From the NCBI RefSeq assembly GCF_000816105.1, contig NZ_CP007140.1:1142388-1206387 (forward strand): DNA of 64,000 bases. The letters are read 5' to 3'. Of this stretch, positions 56,318-64,000 are shown in pieces (the first letter of the stretch is position 1; every line of letters starts with the position of its first letter). Source of the stretch: Thermococcus guaymasensis DSM 11113. Lineage in GTDB: Archaea > Methanobacteriota_B > Thermococci > Thermococcales > Thermococcaceae. Made by a program: the position numbers and the translations under genes. Below the pieces are notes generated by a model. That model was not told the DNA's origin and searched no databases. It worked only from the letters and a program-made list of their open reading frames with translations.

Positions 56318-57517
56318 TTAAAAAATTTTGCGGTGGGCTATTGCCCCGTTAACTACCACCATCTCCACGTCGCTTCCCCTCGCGGAGTAAACGAGGAGCG
56401 AGTAAACGTTTTCCCCCGGCTTGAACCAGGGCTTCTTCGCGTTTATTAGTACCAAATCCGCTAGGTAGCCGGGTTCTATTAGCCCCGCTTTCAGGCCGAG
56501 GGCGCGGGCCCCTCCGACGGTCGCCATTCCAAAGAGCTCCCTTGCGGGGACGGCGTGCGCCCTTCCAGAAGTAAGGTTCGCCGCTATTCCGGCAGTTCTC
56601 ATCTCGATAAACGGGTCAAGGATTCCCACCGGGTTCGGTGAGTCGTTGCCGAGGGCGACGTTGAGGTTGATCTCCAAAAGCTTCGGGAGGTTTACCGTGC
56701 GCGCTTCGAGCTTGACGTTGCTCGTTGGGCAGTGGACGAGTGTTGAGCCAGCCCCGGCAAGCTTCCGAAAGCCTGAATTCTCTAAGTAAATGCCGTGGAC
56801 TCCGATTAACCTTTCGTTCAGGAGCCCGGCCTCCCCAAGCAGGTCAACGGGTGAGACGCCATGGCGCTTTCTGACTTCCTCGACTTCAGCCCTGCTCTGG
56901 GCGAGGTGGATGTGGACCCTCGCGCCAGTTTCGGCTGATAACTCCGCTATTTCTTCCATAAGCTCAAGGGAGACTGTGTTGGTTGCATGCGGTGCGAGAG
57001 TTGGAGTCACGAGGTCGCTTCTACCCCACCACTGCCTGAAGAAGCGGCGCCCATCTCCAGGGTCTGCCAGAGGAAAATCAACTTCATCCATCACGGTCTG
57101 CCCGATAAATGCCCTTACACCAAGCCTCTCGGCTACTTTGGCTATCTCGTCCGCAAAAAAGTAGTGGTCGTTTATGGTCGTCGAGCCGTTCATAAGGGCT
57201 TCTCGGATCCCGATTTCAGCCCACTCGCGGATTTCCCTCCTCGTCCACTCACTCTCCATCGGCCAGATTATCTTTTCAAGCCACTCCTCCGTGGGCAAAT
57301 CTTCTCCAAGACCCCTGAACTTCGCCATCGCCACGTGGGTGTGGGCGTTGATGAGGCCGGGGATTACGATGTAGCCGTCTCCTCCATAAACTTCGTCAAC
57401 TCCCCACTCTCTGAGCTCTTCAGCCGTAACGACGGCCCTGATGGTGTTTCCTTCAATGATTACCGCCCCTTCCCGGACTGATTGATAGTCAACGAGCTTT
57501 CCCATGAGCGCGAACAT
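56318..57517 (-). CDS. MtaD-like amidohydrolase
   Basis: Metal-dependent amidohydrolase of 399 residues close to 5'-methylthioadenosine/S-adenosylhomocysteine deaminases. His59 and His61 in GLINAHTHVAM, a His in APHATNT, another in ARVHIHLAQS, and Asp in NVALGNDSPNP make up the metal and catalytic set. The segment LVHCPTSNVKL fits the ATZ/TRZ group. Deamination of MTA/SAH or a related purine nucleoside is likely; guanine-type activity cannot be excluded. GGTGA lies eight bases before ATG 57517; TATA gcttaaatc near 57550 on the minus strand. Confidence 0.9.
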   Translation of the reverse strand: MFALMGKLVDYQSVREGAVIIEGNTIRAVVTAEELREWGVDEVYGGDGYIVIPGLINAHTHVAMAKFRGLGEDLPTEEWLEKIIWPMESEWTRREIREWAEIGIREALMNGSTTINDHYFFADEIAKVAERLGVRAFIGQTVMDEVDFPLADPGDGRRFFRQWWGRSDLVTPTLAPHATNTVSLELMEEIAELSAETGARVHIHLAQSRAEVEEVRKRHGVSPVDLLGEAGLLNERLIGVHGIYLENSGFRKLAGAGSTLVHCPTSNVKLEARTVNLPKLLEINLNVALGNDSPNPVGILDPFIEMRTAGIAANLTSGRAHAVPARELFGMATVGGARALGLKAGLIEPGYLADLVLINAKKPWFKPGENVYSLLVYSARGSDVEMVVVNGAIAHRKIF

Positions 57518-57620
57518 TCATTTCACCATTGAACATATGGCAGGTTAAGATTTAAGCCTTTTGACGTTACGACATCAAAATGCCCAAAGGATTTAAATTC
57601 AAAAACGAAAAACTTCAACT

Positions 57621-57695
57621 ATGCCCCGGATCTTTCGAATTGAGTCAAAATCAAGACCAAGCGTCATTTCGCTCTGGCTGAATAGCCTCTTCTGA
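57621..57695 (+). CDS. Possible 24-codon leaderless ORF before asnS
   Basis: A TATA-like ggatttaaattc (57588-57599) lies about 27 bases before ATG 57621, the spacing expected for a leaderless transcript. The frame gives a basic/hydrophobic peptide (MPRIFRIESKSRPSV, then SLWLNSLF). It ends before the asnS promoter. It could be a small protein, an sRNA, or chance. Confidence 0.2.
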   Translation: MPRIFRIESKSRPSVISLWLNSLF

Positions 57696-57703
57696 TTGGG
57701 TTA

Positions 57704-57716
57704 GCGTTATAAACTC
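57704..57716 (+). promoter_or_regulatory. TATA box of asnS
   Basis: The element gcgttataaactc is about 30-38 bases before ATG 57742, with the GGAGGTGG ribosome binding site in between. Confidence 0.55.
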
Positions 57717-57741
57717 AACTGAAAAGCTTTTGGAGGTGGTA

Positions 57742-59037
57742 ATGGTGATCGATAAGGTTTACTGTGCCGATGTTAAGCCTGAACTGGAAGGACAAAGGGT
57801 CAAGCTCGCCGGATGGGTTTATAGAAAGAGGGAAGTCGGAAAGAAGGTGTTTATCGTCCTCAGGGACTCAAGCGGGATAGTTCAGGTGGTCTTCTCCAAG
57901 GAACTCAACGAAGAGGCCTATAAGGAAGCCAAAAAGCTCGGAATAGAGTCGAGCGTCATCATCGAGGGAACCGTCAAGGCCGACCCGCGCGCCCCAACTG
58001 GAGCCGAGGTTCAGGCCGACAAGCTCCAGGTAATTCAGAACGTTGACTTCTTCCCGATAACGAAGGACGCGAGCCCTGAGTTTCTCCTCGACGTCAGGCA
58101 CCTGCACCTCCGCTCGCCCAAGGTCGCGAGCATAATGAAGGTCAAGGATACGCTCATGCAGGCCGCCCGCGAGTGGCTCCTCCAGGACGGCTGGTACGAG
58201 GTCTTTCCGCCGATACTCGTTACTGGAGCGGTGGAGGGGGGTTCAACGCTCTTCAAGCTCAAGTACTTTGATAGAACAGCCTACCTGAGCCAGTCAGCAC
58301 AGCTCTACCTTGAGGCGGCCATCTTCGGCCTCGAAAAGGTCTGGTCGCTTACGCCAAGCTTCAGGGCCGAGAAGAGCAGGACGAGGAGGCACCTCACAGA
58401 GTTCTGGCACCTGGAGCTCGAAGCCGCGTGGATGGACCTCTGGGACATCATGAAGGTCGAGGAGGAGCTTGTTAGCTACATGGTGCAGAGGACGCTTGAG
58501 CTCAGGAAGAGCGACATCGAGACCTTCAGGAAAGATTTAACCACGCTCAAGAACGCCGTCCCGCCGTTCCCGAGGATAAGCTACGACGAGGCGATTGATA
58601 TACTCCAGAGCAAGGGAGTTCAGATAGAGTGGGGCGAGGACATGGGCGCCGACGAGGAGCGCGTCCTTACCGAGGAGTTCGAGAGTCCGTTCTTCGTCTA
58701 TGGCTACCCCAAGCACATCAAGGCCTTCTACATGAAGGAAGACCCCGAGGATCCGAGAAAGGTACTCGCGGCTGATATGCTCGCGCCGGAGGGGTACGGC
58801 GAGATAATCGGCGGCTCCCAGCGTGAGGACGACTACGACAAGCTCGTCCAGAGGATTCTGGAGGAGGGTATGAACCCAGAGGACTACCAGTGGTACCTCG
58901 ACCTGAGGAAGTACGGCAGCGTCCCGCACAGCGGCTTCGGCCTCGGTCTTGAGCGCCTCGTGGCGTGGGTTCTCAAGCTCGACCACGTCCGCTGGGCAAC
59001 CCTCTTCCCGAGGACGCCGAGCAGGCTGTACCCGTGA
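57742..59037 (+). CDS. asnS: Asparaginyl-tRNA synthetase
   Basis: Class IIb aminoacyl-tRNA synthetase, 431 residues. The N-terminal OB domain (VKLAGWVYRKREVGKKVFIVLRD is the start of it, ~residues 17-100) binds the anticodon. The catalytic domain has motif 2 (SFRAEKSRTRRHLTEFWHLE) and motif 3 (GFGLGLERLVAWVL). The sequence groups with archaeal AsnRS rather than the non-discriminating AspRS: the start IDKVYCADVKPELEGQ and the end FPRTPSRLYP are typical. ATG 57742 follows GGAGGTGG. Confidence 0.93.
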   Translation: MVIDKVYCADVKPELEGQRVKLAGWVYRKREVGKKVFIVLRDSSGIVQVVFSKELNEEAYKEAKKLGIESSVIIEGTVKADPRAPTGAEVQADKLQVIQNVDFFPITKDASPEFLLDVRHLHLRSPKVASIMKVKDTLMQAAREWLLQDGWYEVFPPILVTGAVEGGSTLFKLKYFDRTAYLSQSAQLYLEAAIFGLEKVWSLTPSFRAEKSRTRRHLTEFWHLELEAAWMDLWDIMKVEEELVSYMVQRTLELRKSDIETFRKDLTTLKNAVPPFPRISYDEAIDILQSKGVQIEWGEDMGADEERVLTEEFESPFFVYGYPKHIKAFYMKEDPEDPRKVLAADMLAPEGYGEIIGGSQREDDYDKLVQRILEEGMNPEDYQWYLDLRKYGSVPHSGFGLGLERLVAWVLKLDHVRWATLFPRTPSRLYP

Positions 59038-59188
59038 GCCCTTTGCTGACGCAAAGTGCTTGCGGAAAGTTTTTGTCCTTTTTATCTTTACAAAAAGCTC
59101 AAAATTTAATTGTGCACCAATTGAATGCGAATTTTGCGCATGTAGAGTTTCGATGGCGGGTTCGGCGAGATTCTGTCGTCCTACAAAC

Positions 59189-60067
59189 CTACCCCTTCAC
59201 GACCCTCCATTTTAGCCCCTTTTCAACAACTGCCTCAATGAGCCCCTCGTTGTAGAACTCGGCGATTATGGCTCTCACTGGAACGAGGTTCAGGGCGAGT
59301 TTCTTGGGGGTTATCTCGACGGAGTACTCTTTCATCAGCTCAAAGGCAATCTCGTCTATGGAGCGGGGAGTCTTCAGGAGCTCCAGGACTAACTCTTCGG
59401 TCTTTTCAACCCTGTTGAGGTTCTTTCTCAGCACTTCCTCGGCCTCCTCGCCCTTAACGGGCATGCCGTGGGAAGGTATCAGGAGGTAGCCCTCCTCGGC
59501 GTATTTCATGAGCTCCCCCAGCGACCTTTTGAAGCTGCTCACGTCCACGAAGTACGGGACGCCCACCGTCTCAAGGAGTCTCTCTCCGAAGAACGCATCG
59601 CCCGCATAGATAAGCCCGCTTTCTTTGTCTAGAAATCCAGTCATTCCCGGCGAGTGGCCGCTCAGGTCAACCGTTTTTAGGCCGAAGAGTTCATCTCCCC
59701 ACTCAAAGACCGCGTGGACTCTGACCTCTTCTGGGAACTGGAAGACGAGGAACCCCTTGGGCGCTTTGGCCCCGAAGGTTATGATATCCCTTGCGAGTGG
59801 GCTCTCGGCGATGGAGAACTCGAACCTGTGGATGTAAAGAGGGGCTTCAAGCTTTGTGGAGACCGCAACGTGGTCTGCGTGCCCGTGGGTTGCGAGCTGG
59901 GCTTTGATTTCAAGTCCAAGCTTTCTTGCTTCTCTGGCGAGGTCTTTGTGCCTGCTCTTCCCGTGGCCGGGGTCAACGATAACGACCTTGCCCTTATGGA
60001 TGCGGAACAGCGTTGAAGGGCTCCCGGGATAAAGGTACGCAAAATCAGACAGCTTTCTGAGACCCAT
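59189..60067 (-). CDS. MBL-fold metallo-hydrolase
   Basis: Metallo-beta-lactamase fold protein of 292 residues. The zinc motif HGHADH is at residues 61-66, with further ligands in DLSGHSPGMTG, YAGDAFFG and LIPSHGMPVKG. The C-terminal ~70 residues look like a winged-helix cap (LVLELLKTPRSIDEIAFEL, then AIIAEFYNEGLIEAV), as in the LACTB2-like group. The substrate is unknown; a thioesterase, lactonase or nuclease role is possible. ATG 60067 follows GGTGATC. Confidence 0.88.
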   Translation of the reverse strand: MGLRKLSDFAYLYPGSPSTLFRIHKGKVVIVDPGHGKSRHKDLAREARKLGLEIKAQLATHGHADHVAVSTKLEAPLYIHRFEFSIAESPLARDIITFGAKAPKGFLVFQFPEEVRVHAVFEWGDELFGLKTVDLSGHSPGMTGFLDKESGLIYAGDAFFGERLLETVGVPYFVDVSSFKRSLGELMKYAEEGYLLIPSHGMPVKGEEAEEVLRKNLNRVEKTEELVLELLKTPRSIDEIAFELMKEYSVEITPKKLALNLVPVRAIIAEFYNEGLIEAVVEKGLKWRVVKG

Positions 60068-60115
60068 AAGATCACCGGGGAATATTGGAAAGGGAGAATA
60101 AAAGGGTATCCAAAA

Positions 60116-60295
60116 TCAGACATGCCTGGCGTAGAGGGTCTTCCTGCCCTCTTCCTTGGCCCTCTTGATGGCCTTCTCGATGAGAACCTTGATCTCTGCC
60201 TCAAGGGCGTCGTAGAACTCCGGGCTGACCCTCATCTCTGCGTCAAGGCTCTTAACAAACTCCTTAACCTTTGACTTAACTATAATCTCGGCCAT
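60116..60295 (-). CDS. DUF1931 histone-fold protein
   Basis: Small protein of 59 residues resembling DUF1931, a histone-fold family of archaea and Aquifex. The start MAEIIVKSKVKEFVKSLD, the middle VSPEFYDALEAEIKVLIEKA and the end RAKEEGRKTLYARHV match a helix-loop-helix histone core with the basic tail. GGGAGGTG lies nine bases before ATG 60295, and a TATA box (gatataaacgg, 60335-60348, minus strand) precedes it. DNA binding is inferred, not shown for this family in general. The leader carries a 6-bp hairpin (60318-60334). Confidence 0.85.
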   Translation of the reverse strand: MAEIIVKSKVKEFVKSLDAEMRVSPEFYDALEAEIKVLIEKAIKRAKEEGRKTLYARHV

Positions 60296-60317
60296 TTCTC
60301 AACACCTCCCTTTACGG

Positions 60318-60334
60318 GCTGTCGGGTGGACAGC
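60318..60334 (-). promoter_or_regulatory. Leader hairpin of the DUF1931 gene
   Basis: GCTGTC and GACAGC flank five bases, a perfect 6-bp stem between the TATA box and the ribosome binding site of the histone-fold gene. It may be an operator or an RNA hairpin. Confidence 0.35.
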
Positions 60335-60408
60335 GCCGTTTATATCTGGCATGGAAAGTTTATAACTCTTCCCATTGGATGAGACAGAGCCTTAGAGTCT
60401 CGCGATAC

Positions 60409-60421
60409 AAAAGGTTAAATC
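60409..60421 (+). promoter_or_regulatory. TATA box of the cDPG synthesis genes
   Basis: The element aaaaggttaaatc, about 35 bases before ATG 60453, predicts a start near 60442, giving a very short leader. Confidence 0.5.
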
Positions 60422-60433
60422 TTCTCCGGCGGT

Positions 60434-60451
60434 ACTCCCAGTGGTGGGAGT
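60434..60451 (+). repeat. Inverted repeat at the cDPG synthetase start
   Basis: ACTCCCA and TGGGAGT are a perfect 7-bp inverted repeat around GTGG, ending one base before ATG 60453 and containing the ribosome binding site. It could be an operator over the transcription start or a hairpin that masks translation. Confidence 0.4.
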
Positions 60452-60452
60452 C

Positions 60453-61769
60453 ATGAGGATAGCGCTGATAGACGGGGAGCACTACCCCGATGTCGTGAAA
60501 TGGGCCATTGAGAAGCTTGGGGACGTCTGCTGTGCCGTTTTCCTTGGCGGTTCGGAGAAAATAGGCTGCATTGAGGATCTTGAAAAGCGCCTTGGCGTGC
60601 CCCTCTATCATCACACTAACTACCTCACCGTACTTGCAAGGGCTCTTCATGAGAACCCCAACGTTGAAGAAGTTGTTGATCTGAGTGATGAGCCCGTTGT
60701 AGGTTATGAAGACAGGTTCAAAATAGCCTCGCTGTGTCTCCTTTATGGGGTCACCTATCGGGGTGCGGACTTCACCTTCAGGCCCAAGCCCTTCAAAAGG
60801 ACTGCAAAGCCCAGTATAGCCATCATAGGGACTGGAAAGAGAGTAGGGAAGACCGCCGTGAGCGGCTTCGTCGCGAGGACACTTAAGCAGATCGCCAGGC
60901 CTGTGATAGTAACGATGGGAAGGGGTGGCCCGGAGGAGCCTGAACTGATAGACGGGGAAAGCTTCGAGATAACGCCGGAGTTCCTCCTCAATATGGCGGA
61001 GAGCGGCAGACACGCTGCTTCTGACCACTTCGAAGATGCCCTGACTTCAAGGGTCACCACCATAGGATGCCGGAGATGTGGGGGTGGAATGGCTGGGTTC
61101 CCGTTCTTTGACGTTGTTGAGAAAGGGGTAGCCCTCGCCGAGTCGCTCCCCCACAACCTGATCCTCCTCGAAGGCAGCGGCGCGACTTTTCCACCCTACC
61201 GCGCGGACGGTTACATAGTCGTCGTTGGGGCGGGGCAGAAATTGAGCACCATAGCGAACTACTTTGGCCCGTTCAGGATCTCCCTCGCTGATCTGGTCGT
61301 TATCACCATGGCGGATCGCGTGGAAAAAGAAAAAGTCGAGAAAATAATTGGGGTTGTTAAGGAGGTAAACCCCGAGGCGGATGTTCACGTGACTGCTTTC
61401 AGGCCGAGGCCCTTGGGAGATGTCTCAGGGAAAAGGCTGGGGCTCGTAATGACCTCCACGGACGCCCTTGAGGCCTCGGCGAGACACCTTGAATCGCTGG
61501 GAGCTGAGGTTGTCCACACTTCTGGCAATCTCTCGCGGAGAAGTGCCCTCAGAAGGGATCTTGAGGAGTTCACGGGTATTGACGCCGTTGCAGTGGAGCT
61601 GAAGGCAGCGGCGGTGGACGTCGTAACAAAATGGGCCCTTGAGAGGGGAATTGGGGTTATCTACCTTGACAACGAGCCAGTCAACGTGGATGGAAAAGAC
61701 CTCAAAGAAGCGGTTTTAAGGCTTGGGAAGGAAGTTCTAAGGAGGAAGGGCAATGATCGTGGTTGTTGA
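60453..61769 (+). CDS. cpgS: Cyclic 2,3-diphosphoglycerate synthetase
   Basis: Forms cyclic 2,3-diphosphoglycerate, a thermoprotectant, from 2,3-diphosphoglycerate and ATP. The 438 residues from ATG 60453 have a large N-terminal domain ([19 protein letters not shown]), a P-loop GTGKRVGKT at 126-134, and conserved [18 protein letters not shown] and [15 protein letters not shown] segments. GGTGGGAG precedes the ATG and lies in a perfect inverted repeat. The next gene, 2-phosphoglycerate kinase, overlaps its end by 17 bases, so the whole two-step pathway is encoded as one unit. Confidence 0.93.
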   Translation: MRIALIDGEHYPDVVKWAIEKLGDVCCAVFLGGSEKIGCIEDLEKRLGVPLYHHTNYLTVLARALHENPNVEEVVDLSDEPVVGYEDRFKIASLCLLYGVTYRGADFTFRPKPFKRTAKPSIAIIGTGKRVGKTAVSGFVARTLKQIARPVIVTMGRGGPEEPELIDGESFEITPEFLLNMAESGRHAASDHFEDALTSRVTTIGCRRCGGGMAGFPFFDVVEKGVALAESLPHNLILLEGSGATFPPYRADGYIVVVGAGQKLSTIANYFGPFRISLADLVVITMADRVEKEKVEKIIGVVKEVNPEADVHVTAFRPRPLGDVSGKRLGLVMTSTDALEASARHLESLGAEVVHTSGNLSRRSALRRDLEEFTGIDAVAVELKAAAVDVVTKWALERGIGVIYLDNEPVNVDGKDLKEAVLRLGKEVLRRKGNDRGC

Positions 61770-62625
61770 CCAGGAGACCGGGGCGAGGCTGCCCTTTTCA
61801 AGGGGCATACTCACTAGGTCTATAACTCTCTCTGGCGTTGATGTCGGGGTCGCCTACGCGATAGCCGCTGAAGTCCAGAAGGAGCTCATAAGGAGAAGAA
61901 AGAAGTTCGTGACGACGGATGAGATAGGGGATCTGACTTACTCAACTTTGCTCTCAAGGGGGTTGAAGCAGGAAGCCGAGAGGTACCTCTTCTGGCGCAC
62001 CCTGAGGCGGAGAAAGGTGAGGCTTACTCTCCTGCTTGGAGGTGCAACTGGAGTCGGAAAATCCACCATAGCAACGGAGCTTGCCTTCCGCCTGGGGATC
62101 AGGAGCATAATAGGAACCGACACGATAAGGGAAGTACTGCGTAAGGTCATAGCTAAGGAGCTCCTGCCCGATATACACGTGTCATCTTTCCTGGCCGGTG
62201 ATGTCATCAACGCCCCGCGCGGGATGGATCCACTGCTCTACGGCTTTGAGACCCAGGTGAAGCACGTGTCCGTTGGAATAAAGGCCGTTCTTGAGAGATC
62301 AAGGAAGGAAGGGCTCAATGCAATCATAGAGGGCATCCACGTGGTTCCTGGCTTCCTAGAGCTCAAGGAAAACGAGTTCATGTACGTGATAACCGTCCCA
62401 GAGAAGAAAGACCTCCTGGCCCACTTCTATGAAAGAGCGAGGTACTCTGCGAGGGGGACGGAGAGGTACATAGAGAACATCGAAAGAATACTGCAGATTC
62501 AAGAGTACATCATTGAGAAGGCCAGGGAGCTGGGGGTCCCTGTGATTGAGAACATCGAACTTGAACAGACCGTGAGAACAATAATGGAGGATCTAATGAA
62601 GAAGCTGAAAAAAGAGCTGGACTAG
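61753..62625 (+). CDS. pgk2: 2-phosphoglycerate kinase
   Basis: Phosphorylates 2-phosphoglycerate to 2,3-diphosphoglycerate, the first step of cDPG synthesis. The 290 residues begin with an ATP-cone-like domain ([17 protein letters not shown], residues ~13-85), followed by a P-loop kinase domain with [10 protein letters not shown] at 96-105 and [13 protein letters not shown]. The end is a long charged helix. It overlaps the cpgS stop by 17 bases. The substrate 2-phosphoglycerate is supplied by the mutase encoded at 52721-53956. Confidence 0.93.
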   Translation: MIVVVDQETGARLPFSRGILTRSITLSGVDVGVAYAIAAEVQKELIRRRKKFVTTDEIGDLTYSTLLSRGLKQEAERYLFWRTLRRRKVRLTLLLGGATGVGKSTIATELAFRLGIRSIIGTDTIREVLRKVIAKELLPDIHVSSFLAGDVINAPRGMDPLLYGFETQVKHVSVGIKAVLERSRKEGLNAIIEGIHVVPGFLELKENEFMYVITVPEKKDLLAHFYERARYSARGTERYIENIERILQIQEYIIEKARELGVPVIENIELEQTVRTIMEDLMKKLKKELD

Positions 62626-62635
62626 TTACTCTTTC

Positions 62636-62674
62636 TTTTGAAAGCCTCGCTCTTCAGGGCGGGGAGGAGGTCAG
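62636..62674 (+). mobile_element. Solitary IS200/IS605-like end hairpin, copy 1
   Basis: The stretch ttttgaaagcctcgctcttc, with its G-rich return arm and ggaggtcag, forms a strong hairpin and matches 46245-46282 (opposite strand). Read in one frame it gives FRAGRRSV, a tail familiar from Thermococcales TnpB proteins and their element ends. It lies in the 45-base gap between convergent genes and reaches the stop codon of the phosphoesterase, so it may now serve as terminator. Confidence 0.4.
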
Positions 62675-64000
62675 TCTTTTCTTTTCCATATCCCAATGAG
62701 CTTCCTGCTCCCCCAGGTTGCCTGGACCTGCCAGACGACAACCATATCTGTGTAGATGTCTATCAGGTTGAAGCTGTTTCCGAAGGGGTCTCTGTGGAGC
62801 TCCCAGCTCACCGAGCCGGCGTTGACTATTGGTGTTTCCTCGACCTTGAGGCCGTACGCGTTGCCGCCGTGGCCTGTCAGGACGAGCTCTGTCCCTTCTT
62901 CCGTCAGGAGTTTGAGGACGTCCCCGCCGTCTTCGAGGAAGCCGATCTCCCTGCTCCGCGGAATTGGGATGATGTTGTGGTGCATGACCACGATGCGGAA
63001 CCTATCATCGTACTCTTCCAGCGTTCTTTCCAGCTTCCTCTGTCCCATTCTCCCTACCACCCCGATTGGTGTCTCGTACTGTGCACTCAGGACGGGTATT
63101 ATGACGTACTCGCCGAGCTCAATAACCTCCGGCTCTCCAAAGTACTCCTCAAACAGCTCATGGCCGAGGTAAGTTATGTCGTTGTGACCCGGGACGACGA
63201 GCGTCTGGGCCGAGATTGATTTGTAGTACTCGTAGGCCCTCTCGTAGTACCTCTCAATGCCTGCATCAACCACGTCCCCGTTGTGTATGACGAGGTCCGG
63301 CTTCAGCCTCTCGTTGATCATTCTGATGACGTTCTCCAGAGTCTTTCGCCTGAAGTAAACCCTGTCGGAGACGTTGCTCTCGCTCATCTGGACGATGCGA
63401 AGGACTCTCTCCCCTGAGGGGAGGAATATCTTCGGCTTTATCGGCCGGTGTTCCTTCCGCTCTTCATCGCCGGTAACCCGCCGTATTGTGACGCTTACCA
63501 TTCCATCATCGTGGAGTTTGATCACGTTGTAGCTGTTGACGTCACCCCTCCTCGTCTTCCTGCAGGACGTGCAGCCCGCGTTGTCTATGACGAGGTCTCC
63601 GACGCGGTAAACGTTGGGCACGTGCTTGTGGCCGCAGGTGTAGAGGTTGACCTCGTGCCTCAGGAGGAGATCGAGGACATCTCCCGCATTGAAGAGGACG
63701 TTTCTTTCCCTCCCCGTGTCCGGCAGGGGGATCAAATGATGGTGGGCCGCGACGATCTTGAACTTTCGGTCAGAGTATTCCTCAAGCTTCTCCTTGAGCC
63801 ACCGGAACTTGTGCCCCCCAATCCTGCCGTCGCTGAGATCCGGGATCGTCGAGTCCACCCATATCAGGACGCCGTTTTCAAACTCATAGACCCCGTTGAG
63901 GGGCCCTATGAACTTCTCAAACAGCTTGTACCCAACGTTCCGGACGTCGTGGTTTCCGGGGAGCACCACGAGAGGCTTTTTTATCTTGGTCAGCTGGTAT
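62671..64000 (-). CDS. Two-domain calcineurin-like metallophosphoesterase, 5' end missing
   Basis: Metallophosphoesterase with two calcineurin-like domains in tandem; the frame stays open to the window edge, so the N-terminus is missing. The first domain shows VVLPGNHDVRNVG, AAHHHLIPLP and YTCGHKHVPN. The second shows VIHNGDVVDAG, VVPGHNDITYLG, VVMHHNIIPIP and VLTGHGGNAYG. In the second domain the usual GNHD reads GHND. A linker carries CTSCRKTRRGD. Both sets of metal ligands look largely present. The substrate is unknown: nucleotide, phosphoprotein and phospholipid are all possible. The stop lies in the IS605-like hairpin. Confidence 0.88.
   Translation of the reverse strand, partial: YQLTKIKKPLVVLPGNHDVRNVGYKLFEKFIGPLNGVYEFENGVLIWVDSTIPDLSDGRIGGHKFRWLKEKLEEYSDRKFKIVAAHHHLIPLPDTGRERNVLFNAGDVLDLLLRHEVNLYTCGHKHVPNVYRVGDLVIDNAGCTSCRKTRRGDVNSYNVIKLHDDGMVSVTIRRVTGDEERKEHRPIKPKIFLPSGERVLRIVQMSESNVSDRVYFRRKTLENVIRMINERLKPDLVIHNGDVVDAGIERYYERAYEYYKSISAQTLVVPGHNDITYLGHELFEEYFGEPEVIELGEYVIIPVLSAQYETPIGVVGRMGQRKLERTLEEYDDRFRIVVMHHNIIPIPRSREIGFLEDGGDVLKLLTEEGTELVLTGHGGNAYGLKVEETPIVNAGSVSWELHRDPFGNSFNLIDIYTDMVVVWQVQATWGSRKLIGIWKRKD

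Overview
The window is a contiguous piece of a hyperthermophilic euryarchaeal chromosome, almost certainly Thermococcus (Thermococcales). The evidence is the archaeal informational cluster (Rpo7, Spt4, S24e, S27ae), a CetZ-type tubulin, PurP in purine synthesis, ADP-forming acetyl-CoA synthetase, cyclic 2,3-diphosphoglycerate synthesis, 4-demethylwyosine synthase, Thermococcales families DUF257 and DUF2101, GGTG-type ribosome binding sites and T/A-rich archaeal TATA boxes. Gene density is very high. No rRNA, tRNA, CRISPR array or complete transposon was seen, and no stretch over 300 bases lacks a gene. The largest gaps (about 21236-21483, 39234-39477, 46211-46435, 52505-52720, 57518-57741) hold promoters, one mobile-element-like hairpin and possible gene remnants.

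Layout. 1-3.9 kb: pyrophosphatase end, the rpoE-spt4-dephosphoCoA kinase-S24e-S27ae-methyltransferase run, then Taw1. 4-17.2 kb: a surface/cytoskeleton block with a secreted alpha/alpha-toroid protein, a CetZ tubulin, a membrane protein, six consecutive proteins with pilin-like (class III) N-termini ending in a giant of about 1100 residues, and a DUF2101-like membrane protein. 17.2-32.4 kb: purine metabolism: split GMP synthase with a VapBC-like pair in the locus, IMP dehydrogenase, PurP, PurL, PurQ, PurS, an MFS carrier, a second PurP-like protein, PurD, two DUF257 proteins and PurE. 32.4-35.9 kb: two zinc-ribbon membrane proteins, a coiled-coil protein and an SPFH protein with zinc ribbons, resembling a PspA/YdjGHI-type membrane-stress operon. 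35.9-39.2 kb: an ABC exporter with two tandem paralogous surface proteins. 39.5-46.2 kb: acetyl-CoA synthetase beta and alpha, a TIM-barrel isomerase, two MgtE-like cation transporters and two PhoU/TrkA-C regulators.

46.4-50.9 kb is the most unusual region. A proteasome-like Ntn hydrolase (Thr directly after the initiator Met, Asp17, downstream Lys) heads a tight operon of four to five unrecognised genes, the last being a PD-(D/E)XK-like protein separated from the gene before it by a single in-frame TAG. A hairpin resembling an IS200/IS605 end lies just beyond. This is the best candidate for an undescribed system.

51-64 kb is mostly housekeeping: aldo/keto reductase, archaeal phosphoglycerate mutase with a near-perfect glycolytic-regulator motif at its start, a Ca/Na antiporter-type exchanger, a four-CBS protein, an amidohydrolase, AsnRS, an MBL hydrolase, a DUF1931 histone-fold protein, the two cDPG-synthesis enzymes and a two-domain metallophosphoesterase cut by the window edge.

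Three regulatory signals stand out: a 14-bp direct repeat (TTAACAAATAMATG) at the purD and guaA promoters, the TATCAC-N5-GTGATT palindrome at the phosphoglycerate mutase start, and separate promoters dividing the guaA locus. All functions are read from sequence motifs and family knowledge; no searches were run.
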